Of a stretch of 64,000 nucleotides of DNA, positions 52,633 through 61,330 are shown one piece after another (within the stretch, counting starts at the first letter, position 1; the number at the start of each line of letters is the position of its first letter). The notes below the pieces were generated by a model that was not told the origin of the DNA, did not search any database, and saw nothing but the letters and a program-made list of their open reading frames with translations. Source of the stretch: Gordonia sediminis (GTDB taxonomy: Bacteria; Actinomycetota; Actinomycetes; Mycobacteriales; Mycobacteriaceae); the NCBI GenBank assembly GCA_004193205.1, contig RZUM01000001.1, forward strand, positions 1,184,424-1,248,423, read 5' to 3'. The translations under genes were made by a program, and so were the position numbers.

Positions 52633-53289
52633 CTATCCCGCTTCCGCGTCCGGTGGATAGACCGCCCGGAGCAAGTCGATGAGGCGCGGCAGGAGGCTCG
52701 AGTAGTTGCCTGTTCCCCAGGGGACGTCTGGCTCGTTCGCAATGGTTTGACCGAGCGCACCGCTCATGAGGATGGACACGACACGCAGCGCCTCGTCGGA
52801 ATCGGCGCCGGGTCCCAGTTGACCTCGCGCAACGGCGTCGGCGAGGGCGCCGCGCTCCAGTTTGGCCATCGCGAAGCTGTGTTCCATCGCCTCGTCGCTG
52901 GGCGCGAAGTTGGGTACCGGGCGGTAGAACATCAGTTGCGCGATCGGGTTGTTCTCCACCGACCAGCGACCACTCGCGTCGAGCATCGCGTGTAACGCGT
53001 CGAGCCCGGGTTCGGCCTGTTCGTTCGCGGCTTGCAGCGCAGTCAGATGGGCGATTTGTCCGCGATGGAAGAGTGCGTCGTAGAGCGCCATCAGCGAGTC
53101 GAAGTACTTGTAGAGCGACGGTGGCTGCACTCCCAGGCGACGAGCAACCTCCGAGATGCTCAGCCCGTTCACTCCCTCCTCGGTCATTACCTGTTGAGCG
53201 ATGTCGAGGATCTCCGCGATCGTCTGCTGGCGTCGCAACGCCCGGCGATCCGGACGTGGCGAACCGACGTCAACTGAGGTAGTGCTCAT
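52633..53289 (-). CDS. TetR-family regulator
   Basis: A 218-residue repressor with an intact helix-turn-helix (VMTEEGVNGLSISEVARRLG followed by VQPPSLYKYFDSLMALYDAL). The ligand domain is TetR_C-like (QLMFYRPVPNFAPSDEAMEH). It is transcribed divergently from an SRPBCC gene, with GCGTA half-sites between them, so it probably represses itself and the SRPBCC and metallo-hydrolase genes. Confidence 0.9.
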   Translation of the reverse strand: MSTTSVDVGSPRPDRRALRRQQTIAEILDIAQQVMTEEGVNGLSISEVARRLGVQPPSLYKYFDSLMALYDALFHRGQIAHLTALQAANEQAEPGLDALHAMLDASGRWSVENNPIAQLMFYRPVPNFAPSDEAMEHSFAMAKLERGALADAVARGQLGPGADSDEALRVVSILMSGALGQTIANEPDVPWGTGNYSSLLPRLIDLLRAVYPPDAEAG

Positions 53290-53315
53290 GCGACGAAGAC
53301 TACCACACGCTTCTG

Positions 53316-53372
53316 TTGACAGCTATGGCTATAGGGCGTAGCTTTTGCTTACGCATTGATATGATCTACGCC
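53316..53372. promoter_or_regulatory. TetR operator and promoter candidate
   Basis: Between the divergent TetR and SRPBCC genes, TTGACA at 53316-53321 is followed after 17 bases by TAGCTT, a possible promoter toward the SRPBCC gene. GGCGTAG at 53335-53341 and CTACGCC at 53366-53372 form an inverted repeat, with an additional TACGC at 53350-53354 between them. A repressor bound here would cover the promoter. Confidence 0.45.
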
Positions 53373-53391
53373 ACAACCTCAAGGAGATGAC

Positions 53392-53898
53392 ATGCCGATC
53401 AACAAGGGACGCTTCTGGCTGACCACGGATAGTCAGAGCGCGGCGATCGAAGCGACCGCAGACGATCTCTACAATCTCGTCGCCGACCTGCCCCGGATGG
53501 GTGAGTGGAGCCCCGAATGCGAGCGCGTCGAATGGCTCAACGACACCACCCAGGCCGCAGAGGGTGCCGAGTTCATCGGCCACAACCGTGGCGGCCCGTT
53601 CAACAAGATGCGGTGGTCGCGCCACGGTCGCGTGCTGAGTGCGGACCCGGGCCGCGAGTTCGCGTTCATCACCGATGAAGGAGGCCGGGAATCCACGGTA
53701 TGGCGGTATACCTTCGAGCCGGCGGGCACCGGGACTCGCGTCACCGAATCGTATGACGTGCGGTGGATTCCGACGTGGGCCCGCATCGTCGACGTCCCGA
53801 CCAACCGTCACCGCGAGCTCAGCGAGGGGATGCGCCACACGCTGGCGCAGTTGAAGGCGCACGCCGAGGCCGCCGCCGTCGAACCCGACCCACGCTGA
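53392..53898 (+). CDS. SRPBCC-family protein (polyketide cyclase/START-like)
   Basis: A 168-residue protein of the helix-grip fold that binds hydrophobic ligands. The start is conserved (IEATADDLYNLVADLPRMGE then WSPECERVEWL), and the strand pairs REFAFITDEGGRESTVWRYT and TRVTESYDVRWIP are typical. Family members act as cyclases, lipid binders or coenzyme-Q-binding proteins. An AAGGAGATGAC site precedes the ATG. It lies 77 bases before a metallo-beta-lactamase-fold gene, probably in the same transcript. Confidence 0.9.
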   Translation: MPINKGRFWLTTDSQSAAIEATADDLYNLVADLPRMGEWSPECERVEWLNDTTQAAEGAEFIGHNRGGPFNKMRWSRHGRVLSADPGREFAFITDEGGRESTVWRYTFEPAGTGTRVTESYDVRWIPTWARIVDVPTNRHRELSEGMRHTLAQLKAHAEAAAVEPDPR

Positions 53899-53975
53899 AT
53901 CAACGAGTTTCATTCTCCAACTGCATCTTTGCCAGTCGCAACCACCAACCAACCAGACACTTTTGGAGTTCCCTC

Positions 53976-54779
53976 ATGCTCACTTATCAGGCCGCCCCCG
54001 GCGTTGACGTCATCTCCTCGCACACAGCGATCCCCGGTCTCGGCGTTGTGCCGATCAACGCGTTCGTTCTCCACGGGGCCGAACCCATCCTCGTCGACGC
54101 CGGCGCCATGGTCGACCGTCACGAGTTCATGACCGTCCTGCGCACCGTCATCGACCCGGGTGATCTGCGATGGATCTGGTTGACCCACCCCGACTTCGAT
54201 CACATCGGTGCTCTATCGCCCCTGCTCACCGAGAATCCGCGGATCCGCGTCATCACGACTTTCTTGACCGTGGGCATCATGGGACTGTTCGATCCGCTAC
54301 CCATGGACCGTGTGTACCTTCTCAACCCGGGCCAGCACCTCGAGGTGGGCGATCGCACTCTGCACGCGATCAAGCCGCCGGCCTTTGACAACCCCGCCAC
54401 CACCGGATTCCTCGACAGCAAGACCGGTGGACTGTTCACCTCCGACTGCTTTGGCGCACTGCTGCGAGGACTTCCACCCGAAAGCGCAACCGATCTCGCG
54501 ATGTCGGACCTGCGTGACGGTCAGGTGACCTGGGCGACGATCGATTCGCCGTGGCTCCACACCATCGAGTCGGACGTTCTTGCCCGCAGGCTCGACGACT
54601 TCCGCCGGATCGATGCTTCGACCGTGTTCAGTAGCCACCTGCCCCCGGCCCCCGGCCACATGCTCCCACATCTGGTCACCTCGCTGCAGGCCGTCCCCGG
54701 GGCGCAAACCTTCAGCGCACCAGACCAAGCCGCGCTCGAGCAACTGTTTGCCCAGAATGTGTCAGGCAACGCCGGATAG
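53976..54779 (+). CDS. metallo-beta-lactamase-fold hydrolase
   Basis: A 267-residue protein with an MBL fold. The metal motif is LTHPDFDHIGAL (HxDxDH, the first histidine replaced in spacing as in flavodiiron-like members), preceded by EPILVDAGAMVDRHEF, and later ligands are in LFTSDCFG and VFSSHLPPA. It looks closer to the oxygen-binding diiron (ODP) type than to lactamases. The ATG at 53976 is preceded by TTTTGGAG. It may work with the SRPBCC protein upstream; the reaction is unknown. Confidence 0.85.
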   Translation: MLTYQAAPGVDVISSHTAIPGLGVVPINAFVLHGAEPILVDAGAMVDRHEFMTVLRTVIDPGDLRWIWLTHPDFDHIGALSPLLTENPRIRVITTFLTVGIMGLFDPLPMDRVYLLNPGQHLEVGDRTLHAIKPPAFDNPATTGFLDSKTGGLFTSDCFGALLRGLPPESATDLAMSDLRDGQVTWATIDSPWLHTIESDVLARRLDDFRRIDASTVFSSHLPPAPGHMLPHLVTSLQAVPGAQTFSAPDQAALEQLFAQNVSGNAG

Positions 54780-54966
54780 CCACAGTTGGCACACCACCCG
54801 AGTGCTGCGGCAAGTTCGGTTGGGGTGTGCGCATCGGCTGCCGAGGCGAGTAGGGCAGGAGACTTCTGATTCACGTCGCAGATGCGAGCGACGATGTGCA
54901 CACTATCAAGTACCGACACCGCAGGTGGTTCTGGCTTCAGTTGGGCGATCCGGGAGGAGCGTGCGA

Positions 54967-55611
54967 ATGGCAGCGCGATCCGAGCACCCCACGCGTGCAC
55001 GCCGAGTTCTGTCCATCGTCATCCCGGTTCTGTCCATCGCCATCGCGGGATTGATCATCCTGGGCCTCCCCGGCGGCTGCACATTCTCGAGCGTCGACGC
55101 AGCATTGCCGAACGGCGAGGGGATCGTCAACAACGAAAGACCATTGACCAGCGACCAAGCCTACCGAGTGGCGACGGCAGGCTCCACGGTCATCAAATCG
55201 ATGGTCGACCCCATGCTTGCGCTGGGCCTCCGACCCCACAAGGCCACACCACCCTCCGAGCGATGGAGCGGGTGTCAGGCTGCGCACCTGCAGATCTACA
55301 GCGATGGCACGGACAACGGAGCGAAGTATGCCGCGGTGGTTCGATTCGAATCAGCCGGGTACGTACCGTTCTCAGCTCTCGAGCACGCTCTCGCGGCGGT
55401 ACCCGGCGTCACGCTGCAGGGCGCCTCTGGTGAGTCGGGCGTGTTCGCGGTCAGCGTGCACAAATCGACATCGAACCCTCGCTTCGCTGCGGTGCAGGTT
55501 GTCAGTCCCTGCTATTTCATTCGCAAGATCCGCGGCGACGGTTCCGTCAACTCCGACGATGTCGCGCTCGTGACCGGTTTCATCAGCCGAGAGCTGGTCC
55601 TACCGTCGTGA
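54967..55611 (+). CDS. membrane-anchored or exported protein of unknown function
   Basis: A 214-residue protein with an N-terminal membrane segment (VLSIVIPVLSIAIAGLIILG) and an outside part of about 180 residues. Cysteines are in GGCTFSSVD, WSGCQAAHLQI and SPCYFIRKI. The alternation FESAGYVPFSALEHALAAVP and VFAVSVHKS suggests an alpha/beta domain. No family recognised. ATG 54967 is favoured over GTG 54961 because the GGGAGGAG site then lies 7 bases away. It stands between the metallo-hydrolase gene and the decayed region. Confidence 0.6.
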   Translation: MAARSEHPTRARRVLSIVIPVLSIAIAGLIILGLPGGCTFSSVDAALPNGEGIVNNERPLTSDQAYRVATAGSTVIKSMVDPMLALGLRPHKATPPSERWSGCQAAHLQIYSDGTDNGAKYAAVVRFESAGYVPFSALEHALAAVPGVTLQGASGESGVFAVSVHKSTSNPRFAAVQVVSPCYFIRKIRGDGSVNSDDVALVTGFISRELVLPS

Positions 55612-55632
55612 CTCCTGCGAACGACCAAGTTA

Positions 55633-55697
55633 GTCCGCCTCCTCTCAACTCGTCCCCCGTCTGCACGCGGACGCTGAAGCGATATCCGGGGGACGAA
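55633..55697. repeat. 65-nt dispersed repeat, copy 2
   Basis: Ungapped match to 33781-33845 (51 of 65 positions by hand). In this copy TCGTCCCCCG at 55650-55659 and CGGGGGACGA at 55687-55696 form a perfect ten-base inverted repeat around 27 bases, so the RNA could fold into a hairpin. It lies between the end of the membrane-protein gene and the end of the WS/DGAT fragment. Confidence 0.75.
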
Positions 55698-55702
55698 GCG
55701 CG

Positions 55703-56329
55703 TCACACCACCCGACGCAACACCCTTGGCGGCGCGTCGTCGTCGGTCGCCAGGGCGAGCACCTCACCGAACCCCGCAACGAGGCAGTCGGCGAACGACT
55801 CGAGGTCGGTGATCGCCGCGCCGTCGGAGTTCAGTCCGATGCACCCTATGTCGTTGTGGGTGATCATCGTCGCCATCATGGCGCAGCCGGGCAGCGGCCC
55901 GAACGGAAACATCCGTTCCACCTTCGCGCCGGCAACGTAGGTGTCCCAGGGGATTCCGGGGACGTTGCTGGCCTGGAGGTCGTTCTGGCTGGTCGTTCCG
56001 CTGAACTGCATCAGCACCGATCCGGGTAGCCGGGCCAGCACCGAACTGAGAGTGTTGAAGATGTCCACCGCGGGTTCGTGCCGGGCGACGCGTACCTGTT
56101 CGCGGATGGTGAGTACGCGCTCGAAGGGATCCGCTATGCCGACTGGGCCGGCGAGGCGGCCCACCGCGATCCGGTTCCCGCCGGCCGGATCCTCGGGCCG
56201 ATGCACCGAGATCGGGATCGCGACCGGAATCGCGTCCACCGGAGCGCCCATCTTCTCGTGGTAGAGACGGAAACCGCCGATCAGCCCGGCGAGGTAGACG
56301 TCGTAGCTGCCAGTAATTCTGTCGCCTGC
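55703..56329 (-). pseudogene. C-terminal fragment of a WS/DGAT acyltransferase
   Basis: The frame opens only after a TGA at about 56332 and reads SYDVYLAGLIGGFRLYHEKM, then PVAIPISVHRPEDPAGGNRI and ASNVPGIPWDTYVAGAKVER with FGPLPGCAMMATMITHND. These are the second half of a wax ester synthase/diacylglycerol acyltransferase. The N-terminal half with the HHxxxDG active site is absent. It abuts a monooxygenase fragment on the other strand, so a rearrangement removed the rest. Confidence 0.85.
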
Positions 56330-56625
56330 TCACCTACACGGACGATCACGGATACGGCGCTGTCCGCACCAAAGCGAATCCGGACATGCAGACTCGGCCG
56401 CTCCTCGACTTCGGCGCGGGCGATGGGCAGCGGTCGTTGGCGATGCTGCCCAAGCAGGACACCAGGCCGCCATGGTCGATGGCCATGAGCTACTACGCTG
56501 ACCGTCGCGGTTTGCGGGGTGACGTGGCCGCCAGATTCTTACACTTCACCGCGTCGTGGAGCTGTGCCGCACCAGGTACGCCCGCGCGTCGCGGTGTGAG
56601 TTCGGATTGCGAGCTACCGCGGTAG
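56317..56625 (+). pseudogene. C-terminal fragment of a Baeyer-Villiger-type monooxygenase
   Basis: The plus-strand frame after a TAA at 56314-56316 reads LLTYTDDHGYGAVRTKANPD then RSLAMLPKQDTRPPWSMAMS and YYADRRGLRGDV. The LPKQxxRPPW and YYxDRRxLR motifs are those of the end of EthA-like flavin monooxygenases. The FAD- and NADPH-binding parts are missing. The last 20 residues look unconserved. Confidence 0.7.
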
Positions 56626-56628
56626 CTC
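56611..56628. promoter_or_regulatory. perfect 18-bp palindrome
   Basis: GAGCTACCGCGGTAGCTC is a perfect uninterrupted palindrome at the end of the monooxygenase fragment and 31 bases before the TetR fragment. It is likely an old TetR operator left in the decayed region. Confidence 0.5.
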
Positions 56629-56658
56629 TGACAATTCGATAGGTAGCCCCTCCGGGGG

Positions 56659-56850
56659 GTGCAGGATACTTCGGTCACACTGCTCTTGGACCTACTGATC
56701 GGCGCCACGTCGATGCACGTCCAGGCGACCCCGCAGCACCTCAGGCAGCGCATGGGCAGCACGATCGAGACTTACACGGACGAACGCGTGGATTTTCTGT
56801 TGGCCGCGGTCACCACACAAGCCACCGATGGCGCTCGACCGGTCTCGTGA
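56659..56850 (+). pseudogene. C-terminal fragment of a TetR regulator
   Basis: A 63-residue frame from a GTG, with TSVTLLLDLLIGATSMHVQA then TPQHLRQRMGSTIETYTDER and VDFLLAAVT. This looks like the last helices of a TetR ligand-binding domain (LLIGATYxHV type). No helix-turn-helix is present. It ends just before the convergent KorB gene. Confidence 0.6.
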
Positions 56851-56876
56851 CCGGCCGAGATCTTCGCCGCAGCCTG

Positions 56877-57950
56877 CTACACCGTCCAGGTGTCGTGCCC
56901 GGTGAGGAGGCGTTGCAGCGAGCGGTCGTCGACGGGGTGCTGTTCTCGCGCGAGTTCGTTCACCCGACGTACCTCATCGTCGTATGTGTCGCGGACGACG
57001 CCACGGAAGACCCCGGTCACCGTGTGTGTCAGGTCGTGATCGGAGAGCCGCGATAGTGCGTACGCGTACTCCGGATCGTCGGTGTGCGCGTCATGAACCA
57101 CGATGTCCTGGTCTGCGACATCTGCGGTCATCGCCACCCTGAGGCCGAAACCTGCACGCACTACGCAGTATTCGCCGTCAGACCCGAACACGATCGGGTC
57201 CCCGTCGGTCAGCGGGATCAGTCGTTGCTCGGCCCCGTCCTTGCGTAGGACGTCGAACGAGCCGTCGTTGAAGATCGGACAGTCCTGCAGGATCTCGACG
57301 AACGCGGTACCGCGGTGTGCCGCAGCAGCTCTGAGCACGTCCGTCAGACCCTGACGATCCGAGTCGAGGGCGCGGGCGGCAAACGTGGCCTCGGCGCCCA
57401 GCGCCAACGACAAGGTGTTGAACGGATGGTCGACCGAGCCGTGGGGGCTGGATTTGGTGACCTTACCGATCTCTGACGCCGGGGAGTACTGACCCTTGGT
57501 GAGCCCGTAGATTCGGTTGTTGAACAACAAGATCGTCATGTTGACGTTGCGACGCAGTGCGTGGATGAGATGGTTGCCGCCGATCGACAGCGCGTCGCCG
57601 TCGCCGGTGACCACCCACACCGACAGGTCGGGTCGGGTGACGGCCAGGCCGGTGGCGATCGCGGGTGCTCGTCCGTGGATGGAGTGCAGTCCGTAGGTGT
57701 TGAGGTAGTAGGGGAATCGGCTCGAGCAGCCGATGCCGGACGCGAACATCATGTTCTCGCGTTTGATGCCCAACTCGGGCAGGAAGCTGCGGACAGTCGC
57801 CAGGATGACGTAGTCGCCACACCCCGGACACCATCGGACCTCTTGGTCAGAAGTGAAGTCCTTTGGCTTCAGTGCGATTTCGGCGCGCGGTACTTCCGAC
57901 GAGGCAGTTAGCCCGAGGTCCATGCCGATACGTTCGGCCATCTGGGTCAC
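56877..57950 (-). CDS. korB: 2-oxoacid:ferredoxin oxidoreductase, beta subunit
   Basis: A 357-residue TPP- and iron-sulphur-containing subunit. VRWCPGCGDYVILATVRSF (about residues 38-56) holds the first cluster cysteines, and the TPP-binding stretch is VTGDGDALSIGGNHLIHALR with LLFNNRIYGLTKGQYSP after it. With the alpha subunit it oxidatively decarboxylates a 2-oxo acid to an acyl-CoA and reduces ferredoxin, which is encoded two genes upstream. The start overlaps the alpha-subunit stop by four bases. The specific 2-oxo acid is probably 2-oxoglutarate, but the catabolic setting allows others. Confidence 0.93.
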   Translation of the reverse strand: MTQMAERIGMDLGLTASSEVPRAEIALKPKDFTSDQEVRWCPGCGDYVILATVRSFLPELGIKRENMMFASGIGCSSRFPYYLNTYGLHSIHGRAPAIATGLAVTRPDLSVWVVTGDGDALSIGGNHLIHALRRNVNMTILLFNNRIYGLTKGQYSPASEIGKVTKSSPHGSVDHPFNTLSLALGAEATFAARALDSDRQGLTDVLRAAAAHRGTAFVEILQDCPIFNDGSFDVLRKDGAEQRLIPLTDGDPIVFGSDGEYCVVRAGFGLRVAMTADVADQDIVVHDAHTDDPEYAYALSRLSDHDLTHTVTGVFRGVVRDTYDDEVRRVNELAREQHPVDDRSLQRLLTGHDTWTV

Positions 57951-59890
57951 GCCGTTTCCTCCTCGATGTGCGTGCGGCAGTAGGTCGCCGATGCGAGCGC
58001 GGTGGATGTCTTCGCGTTCTCATCGGCACGGAGTGTGCCGTCGAGCGCAGCGTCGATCACCTGACGCAGTTCGTCGCTGAGGAAGGCCAGACCCTTCACC
58101 TTTGTCACTGAGTGGATGTCGACGAGATAGCGCGACCTCAGGATGGTCGCCAGCTGTCCCAGATTCATCTCGGGCGCGACCACCGTCGAGTAGCCGCTCA
58201 ACAGCTCGCCAAGGTTCGCCGGCAATGGGTTGAGGTTGCGCAGGTGCAGGTGGGCAACGTGTGTACCCTCGCGGCGGGCTCGACGACAGGCCTCGCCGAT
58301 CGGGCCGTAGGAGCTTCCCCACCCCACCATCAGCAGATCGGCCCGACCGGACGGGTCGTCGACGACGGCGTCGGGTACGGCGATGTTGTCGATCTTCGCT
58401 TGGCGTAGCCGCACCATAAGGTCGTGGTTGTCGGGATCGTAGGAGATGTCGCCGGTGCCGTCGGCCTTCTCGAGTCCGCCGATACGGTGTTCGAGACCGG
58501 CGGTACCCGGCAATGCCATCGCGCGGGCGAGCGTTTCGGGGTCGCGCGCGTAAGGCTGGAACCCGGACGCGTCGGTGGTGTATCCGGGATCGATGGGCGC
58601 CATGTCGGAGACGGTCGGGATCGCCCATGGCTCACTGCCATTCGCGATCGCCCCGTCGGACAGCAGCAACACCGGCGTGCGATACACCAAAGCAATACGG
58701 GCCGCCTCCACGGCGGCATCGAAGCAATCTGCCGGCGATCGCGGAGCGATCACCGCGACCGGAGACTCGCCGTTCCGTCCATACAGCGCCTGCAGCAAAT
58801 CGGACTGCTCGGTCTTCGTCGGCAATCCCGTCGACGGGCCGCCGCGCTGGACATCGATGATCAACAGCGGCATCTCGGTCATCACTGCCAGTCCGATGGT
58901 CTCGCTCTTGAGTGCGAGGCCGGGCCCGGACGTACTCGTCACGCCCAGCGTGCCGCCGATGGACGCACCGAGGGCTGCACCGATCCCGGCGATCTCGTCT
59001 TCGGCCTGGAAGGTGGTCACCCCGAGATTTCGGTGCTTGCTGAGTTCGTGCAGGATGTCCGAGGCCGGGGTGATCGGGTAGGTCCCGAGGAACACGTCGA
59101 GTCCCGACAACCGTCCTGCGGTCACGATCCCATATGCGAGTGCAGTATTGCCGGTGACCTGCCGATACGTGCCCGGCGGCAGCGTGGCCGCGGCGACGTC
59201 GTAGGTGGTGGCGAAGCTCTCGGTGGTCTCCCCGTAATTCCATCCGGCTCGGAACGCGAGGATGTTTCCTTCGGCGACATCGGGTTTGGCGGCGAACTTC
59301 TTCCGCAGGAACTCGTCGATGCCGGCGTTGGGTCGGTTGTACATCCACGACAGCAACCCGAGCGCGAACATGTTCTTGGCCCGCGCACCGTCCTTGCGGC
59401 TCAATCCCGCCGGTGCGACGGCGCCGACGGTGAGGGTCGCCATCGGGACCTCGTGCACCACGAACTCCTCGAGCGAATCATCCTCGAGTGGGTTGGCCGA
59501 ATACCCCACCTTGGACAGATTGCGTTTGGTGAACTCGTCGGTGTTGACCAGGATCGTCGCACCCCGCGGCAGATCCGCGATGTTGGCCTTGAGCGCCGCC
59601 GGATTCATCGCCACCAATACGTCGGGGCGGTCGCCCGCCGTGAGGATGTCGTAGTCGGCGATCTGGATCTGGAAGGACGACACCCCCGGCAGCGTGCCCT
59701 GGGGTGCCCGGATCTCGGCCGGGAAGTTGGGCTGGGTGGCGAGGTCGTTGCCGAACGCCGCGGCCTCCGAGGTGAATCGGTCGCCGGTCAACTGCATACC
59801 GTCACCCGAGTCGCCGGCGAAGCGGATGACGACTCGTTCCAGCTTGGTGGTGCTGTTCGAACTCGCTCGGGTGTGCGATTGCATGGTCAT
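57947..59890 (-). CDS. korA: 2-oxoacid:ferredoxin oxidoreductase, alpha subunit
   Basis: A 647-residue fused gamma-alpha subunit as in mycobacterial KorA. The N-terminal gamma domain starts VVIRFAGDSGDGMQLTGDRF, and the alpha part carries YPITPASDILHELSKHRNLG and AEDEIAGIGAALGASIGGTL. It binds CoA and pyrimidine of TPP. ATG 59890 is used; ATG 59884 is an alternative two codons later. It follows the ferredoxin gene after 53 bases and is coupled to korB by an ATGA overlap. It may be a second copy of a house-keeping enzyme recruited to this operon. Confidence 0.93.
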   Translation of the reverse strand: MTMQSHTRASSNSTTKLERVVIRFAGDSGDGMQLTGDRFTSEAAAFGNDLATQPNFPAEIRAPQGTLPGVSSFQIQIADYDILTAGDRPDVLVAMNPAALKANIADLPRGATILVNTDEFTKRNLSKVGYSANPLEDDSLEEFVVHEVPMATLTVGAVAPAGLSRKDGARAKNMFALGLLSWMYNRPNAGIDEFLRKKFAAKPDVAEGNILAFRAGWNYGETTESFATTYDVAAATLPPGTYRQVTGNTALAYGIVTAGRLSGLDVFLGTYPITPASDILHELSKHRNLGVTTFQAEDEIAGIGAALGASIGGTLGVTSTSGPGLALKSETIGLAVMTEMPLLIIDVQRGGPSTGLPTKTEQSDLLQALYGRNGESPVAVIAPRSPADCFDAAVEAARIALVYRTPVLLLSDGAIANGSEPWAIPTVSDMAPIDPGYTTDASGFQPYARDPETLARAMALPGTAGLEHRIGGLEKADGTGDISYDPDNHDLMVRLRQAKIDNIAVPDAVVDDPSGRADLLMVGWGSSYGPIGEACRRARREGTHVAHLHLRNLNPLPANLGELLSGYSTVVAPEMNLGQLATILRSRYLVDIHSVTKVKGLAFLSDELRQVIDAALDGTLRADENAKTSTALASATYCRTHIEEETA

Positions 59891-59943
59891 CTTCGAATGT
59901 AGTCTTTCTCGAACAGTCGGTGGCGGAGGTTGGCGCTACCGGA

Positions 59944-60222
59944 TCAGCGCGCCGAAACGGGGACCGGGGTCGCGTCCGATGATTCCGGGCCGTCGAAGAA
60001 ATCGGCGTTGGCCTGAAGGTATCCCGCCCATTCCTCCGGGAGATCGTCCTCGAAGAAGATGGCCTCGACCGGACAGAGCGGCTCACACGCCCCGCAATCG
60101 ACGCATTCGTCGGGGTGGATGTACATCATCTGTCCGCCGTCGTAGATGCAGTTGACCGGGCATTCCTCGACGCATGCCTTGTCGAGGACATCCACGCAGG
60201 GTTCGGCGATCACGTAGGTCAT
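59944..60222 (-). CDS. seven-iron (3Fe-4S/4Fe-4S) ferredoxin
   Basis: A 92-residue ferredoxin. Cysteines at 9, 17, 21 and 25 (EPCVDVLDKACVEECPVNC) and at 40, 43, 46 and 50 (DECVDCGACEPLCP) give the spacing of a seven-iron ferredoxin. The C-terminal tail LPEEWAGYLQANADFFDG is typical of actinobacterial FdxA. It probably takes electrons from KorAB and may deliver them to the P450 encoded in the same operon. It overlaps the flavin reductase gene upstream by four bases. Confidence 0.95.
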   Translation of the reverse strand: MTYVIAEPCVDVLDKACVEECPVNCIYDGGQMMYIHPDECVDCGACEPLCPVEAIFFEDDLPEEWAGYLQANADFFDGPESSDATPVPVSAR

Positions 60223-60749
60223 CGGGACTCCTCGGGATTTGTGGCGTGATCGCGCAACTGTCGGTACTCGCTGCGATGGAAGATCAGCGGGGCGCCCAAC
60301 GGTTCATGCCACAGCGACTCGACGCGTAGCAGGATCATCATGTGGTCACCGGCATGGATTTCCTGGTCGATGGTGCAGTCGAGCCACGCCAGGGATTCGT
60401 CGATGAAGATGGCGTCGTTGTCGTCGCGCCGCCAGCTCACCTCCGCGAACCGGTCCCCGGACTTGGTGGCCAGGGACCGGCAGACGCTCTCCTGGAACTC
60501 GTTGAGAACGCTGACCCCGATGTGATCGAGCCGGCGGAGCTGGGGCCAGGTCTCCGAGGTGCTCTGGATGCAGATCGACACCAGGGGTGGATCGATCGAG
60601 ACCGGTGTGAACGATGTTGCGGCCATGCCGATGGGGGAGCGGCCGTCATGCCCGCATACCGCCGTCACACCGGTGGGGAAGGCGCCGTACACGTCGCGCA
60701 GGTCTCGGGGCGAGGCCTCGCCGGGTGCTCGCAACACAGCTGATGTCAT
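60219..60749 (-). CDS. flavin reductase-like FMN-binding protein
   Basis: A 176-residue flavin:NAD(P)H reductase of the two-component monooxygenase type. YGAFPTGVTAVCGHDGRSPI and GMAATSFTPVSIDPPLVSIC are the diagnostic start, and HAGDHMMILLRVESL the end of the fold. It would supply reduced flavin to the LLM-type monooxygenase encoded three genes upstream. Four-base overlap with the ferredoxin gene downstream. Confidence 0.92.
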   Translation of the reverse strand: MTSAVLRAPGEASPRDLRDVYGAFPTGVTAVCGHDGRSPIGMAATSFTPVSIDPPLVSICIQSTSETWPQLRRLDHIGVSVLNEFQESVCRSLATKSGDRFAEVSWRRDDNDAIFIDESLAWLDCTIDQEIHAGDHMMILLRVESLWHEPLGAPLIFHRSEYRQLRDHATNPEESR

Positions 60750-60788
60750 GGCTCGGTCCTCCTGGGCATGGTGTTCTCGGGTGGTCGG

Positions 60789-61292
60789 TCAGTTGGTGGG
60801 TGCGGCTCGGTGGTAGGCGAGTCGTTCGGGGGTGAAGTACAGGTACTCGAGGTAGTGTCCGAGGGTTGTCCGCGCATCGGCGTAGAAGAAGGCGGAGCTA
60901 CCGGCGTGCTCGCCGGACAAGGCGATGCGCATACCGCTGCGCTGCAGGTTCTCCCGTCGGCGTGCCAGTTCGTCCAGTGACGACACCAGTGCACCCAGAT
61001 GGTGGAACCGCATCGCGAACGAGCCGTCCGTCGGCAGCGGATCGCGGTAGAGGGCGTCGTCGCCACCGCATGGCTCGATGACCTCGATCTGCGTCTCGCC
61101 CGCCCACGCCAGAGCGACCTCTGCGGAGAGGGTCCCGCCGGATGGAGTGTCCAGGGCGATCTCGCCCATCCGACCGAACCGTGTCATGCCGACTCGCTCG
61201 CCGAGAACCGCCAATGCCTGATCGAGATCGGTTGTCACATAAGCGATTTGAAACACATCCCGGAGATCGGTGTGATCGGTGTGTGGTCGCAT
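60789..61292 (-). CDS. VOC-superfamily protein (glyoxalase-like)
   Basis: A 167-residue protein of the vicinal-oxygen-chelate fold. DVFQIAYVTTDLDQALAVLG begins module one and SFAMRFHHLGALVSSLDELA begins module two; TLGHYLEYLYFTPER supplies a likely glutamate ligand. Only one or two metal ligands are obvious, so it may bind rather than convert its ligand. ATG 61292 is chosen; the long upstream frame overlaps the P450 gene. Part of the minus-strand operon with P450 and flavin reductase. Confidence 0.8.
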   Translation of the reverse strand: MRPHTDHTDLRDVFQIAYVTTDLDQALAVLGERVGMTRFGRMGEIALDTPSGGTLSAEVALAWAGETQIEVIEPCGGDDALYRDPLPTDGSFAMRFHHLGALVSSLDELARRRENLQRSGMRIALSGEHAGSSAFFYADARTTLGHYLEYLYFTPERLAYHRAAPTN

Positions 61293-61330
61293 CGACGCTC
61301 CTCTCGATCTGGTGGGTTGTCGGCGTCGGG

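Noticed and set aside
54521-54900. Minus-strand frame opposite the end of the metallo-hydrolase gene (ALLASAADAHTPTELAAAL)
   Set aside because: A short plausible stretch in the gap, but it continues only as antisense of a well-supported gene and has no start signal.
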